Source: Clavelina lepadiformis
Taxonomy: Eukaryota; Chordata; Ascidiacea; Aplousobranchia; Clavelinidae
Direction: 5' to 3'
Length of the DNA: 64,000 nucleotides
Assembly: GCF_947623445.1 (NCBI RefSeq)
Contig: NC_135245.1
Location: forward strand, 1,557,501 to 1,621,500
In this document: piece by piece, positions 46,549 through 60,475 of the stretch
How the letters are laid out: each line of letters starts with the position of its first letter
Position numbering within the stretch: position 1 is the stretch's first letter
The notes under the pieces: model-generated
The model's database searches: none
Told to the model about the DNA's origin: nothing
The model's input: the letters and a program-made list of their open reading frames with translations, nothing else
Program-made: the position numbers and the translations under genes

Positions 46549-49500
46549 CAAGCCGTTGACACGTGGTGCCTTTTTCCATTTCCTTGCTTATTGGTGCAAC
46601 TAAACTTGTTTCAGCTAAACAGTATACTTTTTTCTTTTTGGAACTGGGTGTCGGACCGAGCGAGTAAAGTTTTTTAAGTATATTACCTTATATGTAAATC
46701 GTTCAAAACTACAGCCTCCTTGTTCGCTCACCTGAAACCAAGGAATCCGAAAACGAAAAAACATAGAAACAAAAGAGAAAATATGCATTATAGAAGAAAG
46801 TGTTTACGCAACGAAAACTTCAGGTATAAATAGAAACAGCCTAGCGAAAAATAGCTACGGACAATTTTTAGCTTTTAAAAGGAATAAGGGTGCGCCTAAT
46901 TCTGGCTATATCCTAACATTACGTAACTTCAGTTTTATTGTTTCCCCCACGTCAAACCGCACAACGTTGAGGTAATGTCATTCTACAGGCCATCAAATAG
47001 GTAATTTCAAGACAATGGAAACGTAACGTTACGTGCGTAGGTGTATTGACCTGCTTATTATAAACTAAGAGGTGGTCAACGGAGGTTTCAATAGTGACGT
47101 AACTTGATGGAACACTCGCTTACTCTAGCGTAAATTTGGGAGAAAATGTTCCCGGTGATTTTATGCAAAAACTCGCGCAAGTCTCACTCTTTGTACGCGG
47201 TGCCTTTGTTGTGCGAAGGAAAACAAATATCAAATTTGCAGCTGGATATTTTCAAAGGGCTTTCTGCAAACATTAGCTGACTCTCTCTGGCTTTCAACTT
47301 TGTCGCTCAAGCTAACATGTCAGCAACATTTCGCTCCAACTTTCTTGCTGCTGTCGTTACCAGTCGCAATTATCTATTTGCAGCGCTGCGTACAAGTCAA
47401 CGAAATAATAAAGTTTGAAACGGTGCTCGACGTTGAATTTTTTTGATCAGCAAGAAAACAAACCAAAAAACTAAAAGTAAAAACTTTCCTTATCTTTGTC
47501 ATACAAAGTTTTTAGGCATGACTTTTGTCTTAAAGCACACCGGCATTTCAAGGTTACGTTTTGCGATGTTTTTGTTTATGGTAATCGCATTCATTTTAAA
47601 TGCCAGACGTTTGTAGGAATTCAATATTTTGGTGAGGCATTTGTAAAATCAATAAAGATTCCCGCAACTGGACGGGCTAGGACGAAACCATATAAGGTTA
47701 AAAATACTAAAGTTTACGTACGGTACCTTCGGCCATTTCCCATTATCCCTTGATGATACTTGAGCGTGCGTTGATCTTGATGTGAAATAAACTATTTCGT
47801 ATAATCACAACTAAAGTGAACGGTATTTAATCGTTTGTGACCTAACAATGTTCAGTCTTTGTTGCAACAATCGGTGCAAGCCATCACAATCGCCACAGGA
47901 AATGCTTCAAGAAATAAGGCTAGGTTTTAAACCTGGTGTAAATTTCATCTTTCTATATGGATTAAATTTATTAATTACAAATAGAATTCCTGGCCATGAA
48001 AATGACTTCAAAGTGTAATACAGTTCTTTGTTATTAGTCATACCGCTAAACTACTCAGTCACGAAACTACAGCTGTCTACTTTATATTTCCTTGTTTGCC
48101 TTGCTTTGTTGCGTTCACACTCCGCCAATTGCAGCCTAGTCTTAAAAAATAGGCCTACGTATATGCAGCACGTTTACATTACAAGGTTGAGTTTGCTGTC
48201 AAAACTTGCGCGAGGGTACACAATGTTCTATTCATTGCAACTAAGCGTTATTTCGGTGACTCACGCGCATCTGCATCCGACCAAAATTTCGTGGGAAAGG
48301 TAATTTATATTGTGTCTTAATAAATATCATTGGCGTCTCTCACTTTTGTTTGCAGAGTTACGCTACTCTACAAATTCAAGTAGGCGCGGCGACTGCATAT
48401 TTTAGTGACAGTTCATACGTGTTCTGAGTTAAACAGACAATTCTTGAGCAGCATTTATGTCTACAATAGGTGTCGCTTGATTAACGAAGTTTCCCATGAA
48501 TCCCGCGTTTTCTATCCCGCCTTGAATGTGGACTTACTCGATGACCAGCTTTCAATGGAATCTTCTAATCTATAACTTGCTAATTGTTTTTAAGTTTGGA
48601 CACAGATATTATTGTAAACGTTGCATGCTTGGTTTCTTAGCTTTTCAAGTCATTAATTGGTTTAATTCAAAGAAAGTTCATTGAGAAAATATTTAACTAC
48701 GTCGTTAATAAATAATTAATTAACAGAGAATCAGAAACGAAGCAGTCTGCAAAGCTTTGAACAAACTCGGGTACTGTAATTAGCTGGAATCACAGTAGAA
48801 AAAAAATAGCGCAACTTATGAACAAAAAACGCTTTTCAAGTTTTATTGAGATCGATGCTAAAGTTTCTTATAACCCTTTCACTTTTTTATTTCATCATTT
48901 ATGAGGTCACATTGCCTGTGTCTTTCGAAAGATAACGCCCTATAACAAGATTGCTGAGTTTATCTTGATTTTTGGCCGTTTTAAAATCTTTAAACATGGA
49001 GAAGCCACTTATAACTTAACTTTAAATAATAAGAATGTGAAAGCGGACTTTTGGAATCAAGTGCGCGTACAAGTATGGTCCTAAATTTGGAGCCAGACAT
49101 CAAATCTTACTAAAACAAAATAGTAAAATAAAAAACAGGATATAGTTTGGCACTCTGAAGGTTAACTTTATTTATATTTTTCTGCACGAGCTTTCGCAAA
49201 CATAATCCTTGCTTCTTGAGCTGTGCTGCGATGTGCCAAAGCTTATGCTGTGCGAAGCTTGTACCGAAGCTTATGTCAAACTATATCCAGTTTTATATTT
49301 TACTACAAAATTTGGTTAACACGGTTCAGACAATATAACTTTTGTAAAACAAAATATAAACACCGTGGCCTACTTAAAATCGAATTTCACCCTGTATTTC
49401 CTCCTGTAACCAAATTGCCGATAACTTCCACAAAGCGTTCGTGAAATAATTTTCAGTCATTTCTTGGAATTTCGTCTCAGACCTGACCTCACTGGTATGC

Positions 49501-52500
49501 CGCAATGCAGAAGAATGCAGTCATTTATGACGTAGATGATTTCCACGCATTCAAGTGTAGAACGGCGCGACGTTACGCAGACTTCTCTAAACAATTATTT
49601 CTTAAACCGGTGAAACTTTACCCCTGAAAGTAAATTTTGCGTAGGTTATAACAAGATTTCTAAGTATTTATAGCAAGCTTGTGTGACAAGAATATGCCAC
49701 TTGTTAATTATGGTATCTTTTATTTTACCGTTTTTAAGAAAATAAAACGCTCTCTTGGGTTGGTGCCAACTGATGATATCACGGTTCACCGTGAATGTGG
49801 CAAAACAGCCTGGCATTTGAACGTCAGAATCCTCCGTTACACTTGTCTATATTCGGATTTTTAATCTTCCCCATTTTCACCCGATAACAGTATTTTGCGA
49901 AGGTTTCATTCCTTTGTGGTGAAGCATGTCGACAATTCAATTAGGTACATTACATTACTAATAAGTCTTCTTCCTAGCCTTGAAATCTAATTTAATCTCA
50001 ATTAATAAGAATCAGAATATTAGGGCCGACTAATTTCCAGTGTTAGGGTCACGTAATTACTATCATGCTCATTAGTACATTCTTACATGTGAAACTAAAA
50101 AGCGTTTAAGTAATGACAAAATTTCAACTTACATATTTAATTAATCTACCTCAGCGAGCTATATAACAAACAAGCGTTCATGGGACCTGGAGCATATCCC
50201 ACGTTTACTGCCCCATTGGGAATCCCCCAATACCCTTCGTTCACATGAGCAACCCTGGTATACAAGCAATAAGCTCTGTAGGCAATCTTTTTGACTTGCG
50301 GCCCGCGGTGGTTGCTGAAATTTTACAGGCGGGCCTGGTCATAAGAATTTATCACGTCAAAATCCGTTTGAGAAGTCGTTTGGTCGCATACCTGCGTTTT
50401 TCAACCGGGAAGGTTTGCATTGGTTGCCATATGGCCATATGCAGTGAAACGATCTCGTACCAACCACTGTGAAAATTGCTTTCTTTCTGTCACGTTACTT
50501 TGTGTGCACGTGGTGAGCTCATAGCAAACACTGATTTCTGATAAGTGATTACGAGCAAAAGTGGTTTGTGTACAAAATAAAATTCAGCATGTGACTCAGC
50601 CAAGCTGTCTGCACATTGAGCAAACTATGTAGTTTGTGGGATTTGGAACTGCATAGATCGATCGCATAATACACTTCGGCGGGCCATGGTTTGCGTTAGG
50701 ACCGGATTCTTACGTTATGATTCAGTCGGCATACCTTATAGTTGTCATTAGGCGATAGGTCTCGCGTGTGTTGACTTTTCCGGTCTTAATCATACACCCA
50801 CTCCCCACAGTCACGCTTACGGAAATGTCAGATTACGCAAACGTGTATAGAAGATGTTGTTATGCATTCAATTGTTGTCAATGAGCGTTCACACCTTTGA
50901 CCTCAAGGCGATTGTTATGTCACAAAAGGCGTTCAAGAGCAAGAATGGACGAGTTTACTAACAGAGAAAATGTAGGCTATGTTATGTTAATGTATGATTG
51001 TACGGTTGCCTACGCGTCCAAATCAGTGCAGAAATAAGTTAATCGAGATTGTATAAAGTTTATAAAATAACGGCTACGGGTACATGACTGAACATAGATT
51101 CATTGTATTTTGTAGTAACTTTTTCCGGGCTATATAAAAAAGGTTAACGAAATAGGATGAAAGTCGAAATCGGGAATTATTTTTTTTCGTTTTGTGATGA
51201 CATAATATAAATTTAGATTTTTACCCTCGTTTTCTGTCGCAAAATTTTACGGTACATGAGCATTTGTTATCCTTTTGACATCACCACAGGATATACATCC
51301 GCCCTTCTAAGGAAGATGACGTCAGAACGACTTAAATCATAAAGTGACGTAGGAAATCGCTGATCGGCACATGGGGATTTTTGAAAATAGCCCTATCTGG
51401 TCGTGTTAATTACAATTACATTGCGATCAAAATAAAGCATACTATGCGATTGACACAAAATATCATCTTCATGATAATATTCGTGCACGTAGCATGTTGT
51501 TATCAGCAGCTGCCGAAGAAAACAAGTTATTGTTTATGCTTTGGACCGCGTGTGCGCCTATAATATTATACTATTCCTGGCATTACAACAGACATATATG
51601 CTAATCTACGCCTGAGGGCTCCCATTGACAACAAACTAACCAAAGTGTTTAGTAGGTATCAGTAATGGTCACGTTAATAACAGCTTATACTTATCGCTTA
51701 TATTGGCATTCAAATCGATAAACAGTTGCTAAGTCTTCGTGAGTACGGTATATGAAGCACGATTGCGATAATATTCAACGGCCAATAGGATCATGAACCT
51801 CCTTAATACTGCAGATGACATACAGAGGTTAATTACGATCACTTGATTTATCACGTTACGTATATCAGATCTCGCTTCGTGATTGGCCAAAACAAACTAC
51901 ATCTCGTCCAGTAATAGACTTGAACTTAACAATGTTCCTGTTTACGCGAACTAAGACTCGTAAAGTAACTCAATGTTTTGATGGTTCTCGATGAAATTAA
52001 CTCTTCTACCATCCTTTAGAGTCGTTTTAGTCATGGTTGGGGCCTGTTGCAGCCTTAATTGGTCGTTACACATTGTGGAGAACAAAGTGACGGTGGCATT
52101 TTTATATCGTAATCACTACTTTTCACAAAAAGTCGTAACAAACTGAAATAAATCGCTTGCAACTGACCTAGATCGTGTAATTTATGCAATAGTTTAAGTT
52201 GCAAGTCTATTTTAAATAAGAAGTTTTTGTTTTAGTCTACATAAAAAAGTAAACTTTTACTTTGAGACAGAAAATGTAAGACCCTATATGCTACATAAAC
52301 TACAAAACAACACATGGCGAAGACACACTTACACGAGACGAAATATTAATTTATAATTGAGCAAAAAGTAAATAACGAACCGAACTATCAACTAAGCAAT
52401 TTCTTGTCATTTATTTTGGTAAGGAAATCAAAAATAAATAAATAAAAAAATAACTTACCAATTCAATTAAAGAAATAATGACTTTTTGCAGTGTCATGTT

Positions 52501-53347
52501 GTGATATTATGACTGCTTGCATCGGTCATAATTGCGGGTGAACATTACGGAAGCTTACATCATGTATTTTGGTTTCTTTTCCCATTAAATTTTAAATATT
52601 TTCCAACCTTTAGTCGAATAAATTGAAATTGACGGGACAATTTATCAGGGTTTGAACGTTTGAATTCCATGTTATGTCCCGCGGCTTAGGTACCGGTTTC
52701 TCGTATTTTTTTTGGATTAGGTAATCAGTCGATTTGGCAAAAAGCGTGTCCTGCTTTTATCTCTGAAATAGTACGTTGGTATCAATGCCAGGCAGTTAAA
52801 ATACTTGCAAAAATGTGTTACACAACCTTCAGCATTTTAAGCAATTACAATTATATATTTACTCGATTTCGCCCTCTTGCGGAGAAAATTGCACGCATGG
52901 ACCTAGTATAAAAACCAAAAAGAAAAACAACTCAAAGCAAGACTTCAAAAAGTTTGCAAAACGTTTTACATAATTTAGGGTTAGGCTCGTACAACATGGC
53001 AATATCACAAGAAAGTTTTTCTCAATGCCATCTTTTTTGAAACGTTTCACTTCTGAGATAAATCAATGGTTTTTGTCCGAAAGCGAAAGCCGACTTAAAT
53101 GATTCCTGGCAAAGTTCCGGAAATTTAATGGTTTCAAGTTACTTGGTGTTCCCTCGCAAAGATCATTTACTTGTTAAAAAACATTGTGTTTGTTAACAAA
53201 TAACCTATATCAGTGCATATCTAGAAATTCTTTCTGATCTCATGTAGTGTAAATTCACAAAGAGCATGTTTTCGAGATATGGTTTAATCCAGCATTTAAT
53301 AAAATGACAGTTATTGGTCTGCAGTAGTAGACAAAATGAGCTGCTAG
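46549..53347. other. Long intergenic region
   Basis: About 6.8 kb with no supported gene. Short ORFs at 47496-47753, 48028-48303 and 50245-50472 lack domains or splice context. A possible small secreted peptide at 51444-51563 is listed separately. Confidence 0.4.
51444..51563 (+). CDS. Possible 39-residue secreted peptide
   Basis: ATG at 51444 opens a frame with a signal-like start (MRLTQNIIFMIIFVHVACC) followed by a short tail ending CLCFGPRVRL. There is no dibasic site or amidation glycine before the stop and no promoter is obvious. It could be chance; the signal-peptide shape is the only support. Confidence 0.2.
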   Translation: MRLTQNIIFMIIFVHVACCYQQLPKKTSYCLCFGPRVRL

Positions 53348-55524
53348 TTACTTCTTGTGGCAGAAGTTCTCGCACTGTTTTTTGCTCCAAAACAATGTTT
53401 CTGGTTGTTCTACGCAGTAATTAGTTTTCACAGACACGCATTTGCTGCCAGTGTAGTACCTGAAAGAGAAATGAATGAGTGAATGCCATGCACAGTAAAA
53501 CTGAAACCTGAGTTATATTTTCTATAATCTACAGCTTTCATTTAGAAATTACAGGCTAGGCCAATGTTATAGGCAAGGTTTTAGTTCGACCAAAGTTTTA
53601 ATAGGAAACAGATCCATCTATTACCATAGTAAGTAATATTTTTACAATCAATCGGGACTCACCATACTGTAGCGAACCGTTCCCCACAGTCATCCATTCC
53701 GATCGGTGCTGGTCTTGTGCATGTAAGGTGGTGGGTAGTCTCTTCTCCAGTCGAAGCTGTTTCAAGGTAACAGAGAAATTTGTTACCAGTCCATTAATCT
53801 CGAGGTGTTTTATCAACTATCAGTTCTGAGATGAGTCGTGTTAACATCACAACTCTCGTGATATTACAGATTGATTTAAGTCGATAAGACGTTCGGCAGA
53901 ATCTCTTGTATTTTAGACAGCCGTGAACACCAATGCAATACTCTACAGTGAATTACAATGCACAACCAAGAAAGCACATGACGGTAGCATGGCCTTCATA
54001 GAAATCTTATCAAGTACTTTATACCTATCACCAAATTATACCAGTTCAGAAACAAAACAAAGAAATCAAGATAAATTAAAAAAGTTACGCTTAAAGTTGT
54101 CGCCGTGATGGAACGCTTCTGGAAAAATGATTTCAATAAAAAGTGAGAGGTGTTTTGGTTAATTTTGTGTAGATTAAGTTCTAATGTTAAATAAGAAAGC
54201 TTAAAACTATAAGCAAAAGTTATATACTACTTTATTATTTATTAAACGAATCGCAAAAAAATGCTATTTTATCCCATGATGTAGCCTATAAGGCTACAAA
54301 GTTAACTGCAGATTTATGCCCTATCCTATCCAAACCGGGCTCGCGACATTACTATTTTAACTAGGTGTGGCCGACACTGCACACAAATTTTCAATTGTTA
54401 AATACTCGAAAACTATACGTAGTAAACTGATCGGATTTTTACAGGTTAGTAGCAAAAACATCTGGCTTTCTGTATACATCATAATTGTAAAACTAAAGAA
54501 AGTGCATTTTGTGTAAATTAAGTATTTCTAAAAGTGATACATTTCTATAAGTATTTCTTGTTACGCCGCGCCCCCGCTGTGCGGAAAACCAGTTGACCGC
54601 GAGAAGAGAACGCAAGAGAATAGTTAGTCGAGTTAGTGGTGCGTAAATGAGCAAGCGAAAACGATACGCTTAAACGATACGAGAGCAAAATTATGAAAAT
54701 ATGACAATATCTCAAAAATTACAAAATCCAACTTCATAAAACAAACATGGACAGATAGCTGAACATTTTTTAGGAAGTCACCAAATTTCAAGTTTCTACA
54801 GCAAACAATGCAACTGTACGCCACGTTTTGCTGTCACTGTGTGCAGGAGAAGCCACACCTATTCTAAATAGGGTTAATTGGTTAGGTTACGTTCGGAAAG
54901 AAATGATTTTAAAATATAATCATTTACTTTAACAAAATCCTTGAATTTTACAATTTTGAAAGCAATGTCAACCAAAAGAAACAATTGTTTAATCAAACAA
55001 ACAGCGAAAGGCTTTGATGCAAGATATTTTGAAAATTCGTAGGGCAGTTGTTTTCTGCCATGTGTTTATTCTTGTCGAACTTAGAATTTGTTTTCTGGTA
55101 GTCGAATTTTCTTAAATTTCTTGGTGGATCCATTCTCGTCAAAATTGTTTAACTTTTTTTGAAACTTTAAAATAGCCTATAGGCTTAATAATGTGAAACT
55201 ATAAAATAATTTCATGTTTAGTTGCTATGTTAAGTAGAAGGCGGTGAGGTACTTGATTAAGAGCCAAAATCAATTCTATGTCACCTTGCAAGTCAAAGAA
55301 ATTACCGCGCTGTCCTTTCTTGGGAAATTTTTCTCTGAGTTTTTGACAACTTAAGCAATATGAAGCACGCCTTAAAAGTTGAAAAAGATTCGTGCAACAC
55401 AGCAAAACTGAGTAAAATATACTTAAGTGTTAAGGCATTGACAATCTTGTCACAGCTGGAATTTCTCACCTGCAAAAGCCAGAAAAGTTGCTGACAGCAT
55501 CAAGACAAATATTCGTGACGTCAT
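53348..55524 (-). CDS. Secreted single-domain Kunitz/BPTI-type protein
   Basis: Three exons: 55524-55470, 53756-53663, 53459-53348. Sum 261 bases, 86 residues; phases 1 and 2 agree. Exon 1 encodes a signal peptide (MTSRIFVLMLSATFLAFA). The mature part has the six Kunitz cysteines in order: LTC, DDC, SKC, NYC, KQC, NFC, with spacings 10-14-7-13-3, close to the classic 8-15-7-12-3. WYY before the third cysteine matches the conserved aromatic run. The reactive-site position just after the second cysteine is Gly instead of Lys or Arg, so trypsin inhibition is not expected. Glycine spacing in the usual YGGC block is also lost (NYC). Known family: serine-protease inhibitors and derived ligands. The target is unknown. 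Confidence 0.85.
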
Positions 55525-58500
55525 TTTCTGTTATTAAATTTTTAATTTCTTCGTGCTAAATGATGAACTTCTTTACAGAGTTGTCGCCACTTCAACCAGT
55601 TATAGTTATGTGAAACTAAACTGGCAACTTTTCAAATCTTAACTGCAGATAAGAAACAGATGCTTCCTATACAGAACCTCCAGCGAGGTAAAGCTGCACG
55701 AAGTCGGATGTATTTGCAAAGCCGTGATGGTGGAGAGGAAACAAGTTTCCTTCTCTGCATAATCGAAATACAATATTACGTAAACAGTAGATAGGGCCTA
55801 CACACTTAAAAACACATGTCCGATGAACTGGGCTTATATTATTCTCAACATCCTTCGCATTCATTCGTATGACAATTAAAACATGATTGCATAGTAATGA
55901 CTAATGAGACACATTAACGAAACTTCATGCGTTACCAGCTATCACTATCCAGTGTCCATCGGCAGTCTGAGTTAAAATTATTGTATGCAAAAATTTTATA
56001 GTTTTCGTTTCATAATCGAGGAAAATAAACAGTACCAAGCAGCTTCCTTTAGGGACCGGTACAAAATCAACGTGAAAAGGTGATTGAAAACCAGCTGACT
56101 ACAACATGTTAAAATCGTCTGCTAATTTGGTTTGAGATTAGCAATGGCGTATTTGGGGGGAGCATTGGGCCATGGCTGGAATTTTGTTTGGAAATTTTCG
56201 CGATGTTGGCTCCGTATCAGAAAACAAGCTTCAGAGAATTTGTACAGAATCCAAATAGTATAAGACTTGGTTTTATTCTTAGAAAAATAGGCCTACAGTT
56301 AAATGCTGACTGCTTGTGTAAAGCCTGGATTGTAAAAACCACATCACAAGTTCTTGTTTAATCAAAGCAACCGACGAAATTATCCCACCTGTGACCAATT
56401 AAGCTATGTGAACTACATCTAAATTAGATACTAATGACAAAAATAAAGAAAATTACGACCAATCTAAAAGCACTAAACCGCAGCGAGTGAACAGATGATG
56501 CAATTTTGCCGTTGCAGCGCGTTTTTGGGCGATTTTTTACGTTTTTCTAATACAGTATTATTATTGAAAGTACCGATGTGAAATGTTACTTGCATTGTTT
56601 TCAAAATCGCGAATTCTTCATCACTAGTTTCCATTGGAATTGAGATATATACAGTTATCCGCTGGAGATCGAAAGAAAAGTTTCGGAGATATCTAGATTT
56701 TTGCCAATTAACAACTTATGTTGTTAAAAGTTTGGATCAAGGCCTCGGGGATAATAAGCCTACGTTTAACAAAAATTGATGATCAAATATGTTTGGAAGC
56801 AAAAACACCACACAATTATTTTTTTGGTATTGTTCATTTTTTCACGTCATCGTAAGCATTCTACGTAAAAATAGGCCAAAAATGGTAACTTGATATATGT
56901 GTTTAATGCTGCAACAAAACAGATGGTGCTATACCATCACAAAAATAAAAGTTTTTAAAGAGGTAGATGCATATCTATTGTGCTATTCATGCAACGTTCA
57001 TGTTTTGTAAATCAAGCTCAACAAATATAGCAAATGAAACAAATAAACACGCTCTTTTTCTCATTTGCATCAAGCAATTATTTTTGGAATCCATTATTGT
57101 ATGATCTACTCACAACGAATCCACTCATGTTACTCAATTTGAATAAACTTCCAAACGTTCTCACACCTGACACCCAAAACGGAGAAGCAACGTCATGCAT
57201 AACGGCAACGTCAAAGTTAACTTCTCCCCTGTGTTGTAGTCCACGTCTAACCAACAGTGTAACAAAATCCGCTTCCAATAGAAAGCACGGGAATTTTTAC
57301 TTGTGACAATGCCAATGCGTGGTAAAACGTCAGGGTCAAACTACTGCTGCGTGGATATTTCCTGCTAAAAAAAGGCGTGTCTTGCGCGCTATTGTTAGTT
57401 ATTTTGGTTTTTTCAAGCAGTATCTTTCCAGTTAACGATCCGCAAAACCCTATAAAAACAGTCAATATTTTTGGTTTAAACTCACGTAGAAACCCACGCA
57501 TTTCACGCAGATCAACGACGTCTTTATCGCCAATCTTCAACCATTAACAAATTTATAGACGTTTCGTTCTTCTCTGATATTTGTACAGGATAAATGAAGG
57601 CAAACGAATTTACCAAGAACTGTAATTTATGAGATGGACGATATCCATAATCCACTTATCACAAGGCTGAAATCATTCAAACTACTCTCGATCCCATTTA
57701 ATGCTATTGCTTGAATTCCCAAAATTGTTGACAAATTTTAATTTGTGCTGCATTCCTTCCTCTTTTGTGGCAAAATTATTCCCGTGTAGGTATACTTAAG
57801 CGTTCCCTTGGCAACATACAACAATACAGTACCGCATGCCACGATAGAGAAATGATTGCAACTCGAATTAAAATGATTAAAGTGAAACCAATAGTTTAAT
57901 AACGAGGCCTTGTTGAAAAACGTGTCCCATAAATGACCTATTGGGCCTCAAATAATATCATTGTTCGAGACTTAAACAAAAATGTTATAATATGTAGTTA
58001 ACGTTGTACTTAATCATTTTAATTGGTGTTCTCAAACTTGTGTCGCAACGCCCATTTCAACGAAACACGCGAATTATAAGCGTCTTTGTTAAGTTCGCAT
58101 GGATTTAAAAAGCTTAATTTCTTGAAGGTTTCGCATGTTTTCTGCAGATGCTTCTAAAACTTACGTCAACCACTGCCATATACTTTAGTGTAATTAAGGT
58201 TTTAATTTATCTGCTGATATTTAGGTATTGTTTAATAAATATCATAGTATTTGTTCCGGTAGCGATGCAACTTGAAAGAACAGAGTAAAAGCTGCAGCGA
58301 ACACATCTTGCAATTCTTTGCGCGTAAAAGGTTTTTGCAAATCCGCCTAAATATGTTTTGAAAGTTATTCTGCGCATAACTTTCAGGCCAGTCAAAACCA
58401 ACAACTTTTCATGCAGAATATATCTTGCATGAAAGAACGCGGCACACCACGAATACAAATTTAAACTGCATGATTGCAAAAAAACGAAACGTTATACATG

Positions 58501-60378
58501 GACCAAAAAATATCAAGTGCAATAGCGAACAGAAAACAACTTTCTCCTGTCAGGAATGGAGCAAAAACTGTTGTGCAAAATTACTTTCTATTTTAGACCG
58601 CGTTTGCAAACAAACGTATCAACAAAAGTAGAAATCTCAAAATAAAAATGCGGACCTTTTAAGTGGATTAACTTACAGAGAGTGGCAGGCTAAGCAGGCT
58701 GCCGGCCGTAGCAGAAATAGAACGAAAACGACATTCGAGTAAGGAAAGACCAGCAACAGATATTTCATTATCGATGCTAAATCAGAAACTTTATCACTGT
58801 AATCGTTGCAAACTAATGTTTTCAACGTAAAACGAAACGCCCTACGCAAGATGTTGCGCGAAGGCCGATCCTATTCTGCGAGATCTTTTTACGCGCTCAT
58901 TAACGAATACATAACTATTTTGAGAATCAGTCTACACTTATAATTAGTTCCGTTGCACTTTACGTCTAAAGCCGCCCAAGAAGCGCGCAATTTATTTTCC
59001 ATTCAATCAATTCGTGGTTGAAGCGCAATGGCGGTCAATAACACTTTATACAGATAATATCGAGAAACGTTCAAGCTGTGACATAACAAACCATGCTGAC
59101 ATAACGCACCTTTGCTAAGTGTGGCGAACAAGCTTGATGCGGTTATGGGTTGGGCCGGTGAAAACTATACTAACAAGAAGCTAATCGATTTCAAAGTGCT
59201 TTGCAGATTTCCGCAGGCGACTGGTTTATGCCGAAGCCAGCTCGAACAGATGTCAAACTTGCAGGAAAATTAAAACATCTCCCCGCTCTGCATGTATTAC
59301 TAGCGTTTGTGCGAAATATCATGCCCAACCCAAAAATATCTCATTAACGATACATAAACAGCGATACATAAACACTTTTCACTTAAATGAGCTTTGCACA
59401 ATTGCATCAACTGTACTTCCCACTTAGTTTAGCCAATGGAAACAAAAAAAGTTAAGTAATGTCGTAGCAGATACTTTAAGGGTGTGAAACTTCACAAATG
59501 TTAGATGAGTTCGGTGCAATATTGGCAAAAAGTTTTATATTAAGTTATTTCATCGAAGGTTTTCTTTCCGAAGCTTGTTCACCGAATTATATAGTCTTAT
59601 AGTTGGAATCAATGGCCGGTACGTTTGTCCAGTTTTTTTGCCAGGTCTAAAAACCTATATCAGATATTATTATATGCTACTTCACGTTGCTTCCGCTCCT
59701 GTTGCTTGCCTCCTTTGTGTATTGACAACAATTAAGCGATTCAGCAATTTTAATAAAAGCAATTACATCGACCTTCACGCCCTTAGGCGAAATGCATGGC
59801 AATTAGCGCTAGCTCGGAGAACTATCACAACGTATTTAACTGTGGTCCTTGTGAAACTGCTAGCATGTAAAAAGTTAATTTCGGCAGTTTTGTTTTCAAT
59901 TTTTGGTGATCTTGTTCATTATTTCAACAAAACTTTTCCTAAAAGTTATGTTTCTCTCATAATGGAAAAAAAGTTTCTCCTTTTGATTAATATTCCAAAA
60001 TATTTGTTCTATATAAGGCAATAAAAGCAGTTTAAACTGCAGAAAGTCCCCATTAATTGATAACCTTCCAACATAGACTCATTTAAAATTTTATGCCTTC
60101 TAGTGACAATTAATAAAGTATTCCTTGTTTGTGGCTTGAGATTGGCAAAACACCAGTCAAAATCTTCACTTTGCACAGAGTTCACTGACCGAAACACCAG
60201 TTTGTTGTTCAATGTTATCCTTGTCAGCTCGTCAAATTATAAAAGTTAACGTAAGATTTACAGATCATTGAACGCCGTAACCTACGTTTTTTTTCGCGCG
60301 GTCGCAACAAAAAGAATGACGAAATCGCTAACCAAAATTCTAAATAAGAAACGTAGATCGGGTGCCTTCGAGCAATGC
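55525..60378. other. Intergenic region
   Basis: No supported gene over about 4.9 kb. A 149-codon plus-strand frame at 59575-60024 is hydrophobic and begins with TTG, not ATG, so it is not accepted. Nothing else recognisable. Confidence 0.4.
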
Positions 60379-60388
60379 TATATATATA
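60379..60388 (+). promoter_or_regulatory. TATA box of member C
   Basis: TATATATA-type box about 90 bases before the ATG at 60476. It argues against using the open frame upstream of 60476 as coding. Confidence 0.6.
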
Positions 60389-60475
60389 ATCATCGCTAGC
60401 CAAATTGTGGCATACTCAGAACGAAGCTACAAGGCAAAGGGAAGTGGACAGCACGAACGATATATCCAAACGCTT

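Noticed and set aside
47496..47753. 85-codon plus-strand frame
   Set aside because: No signal peptide, domain or splice support.
59575..60024. 149-codon hydrophobic plus-strand frame
   Set aside because: Begins with TTG; the first ATG is well inside; Phe/Leu/Tyr-rich composition is expected of AT-rich non-coding DNA; no motif.
60362..60475. In-frame extension upstream of member C
   Set aside because: It overlaps the TATA box, starts at a non-consensus position and would make the protein longer than its paralogs.
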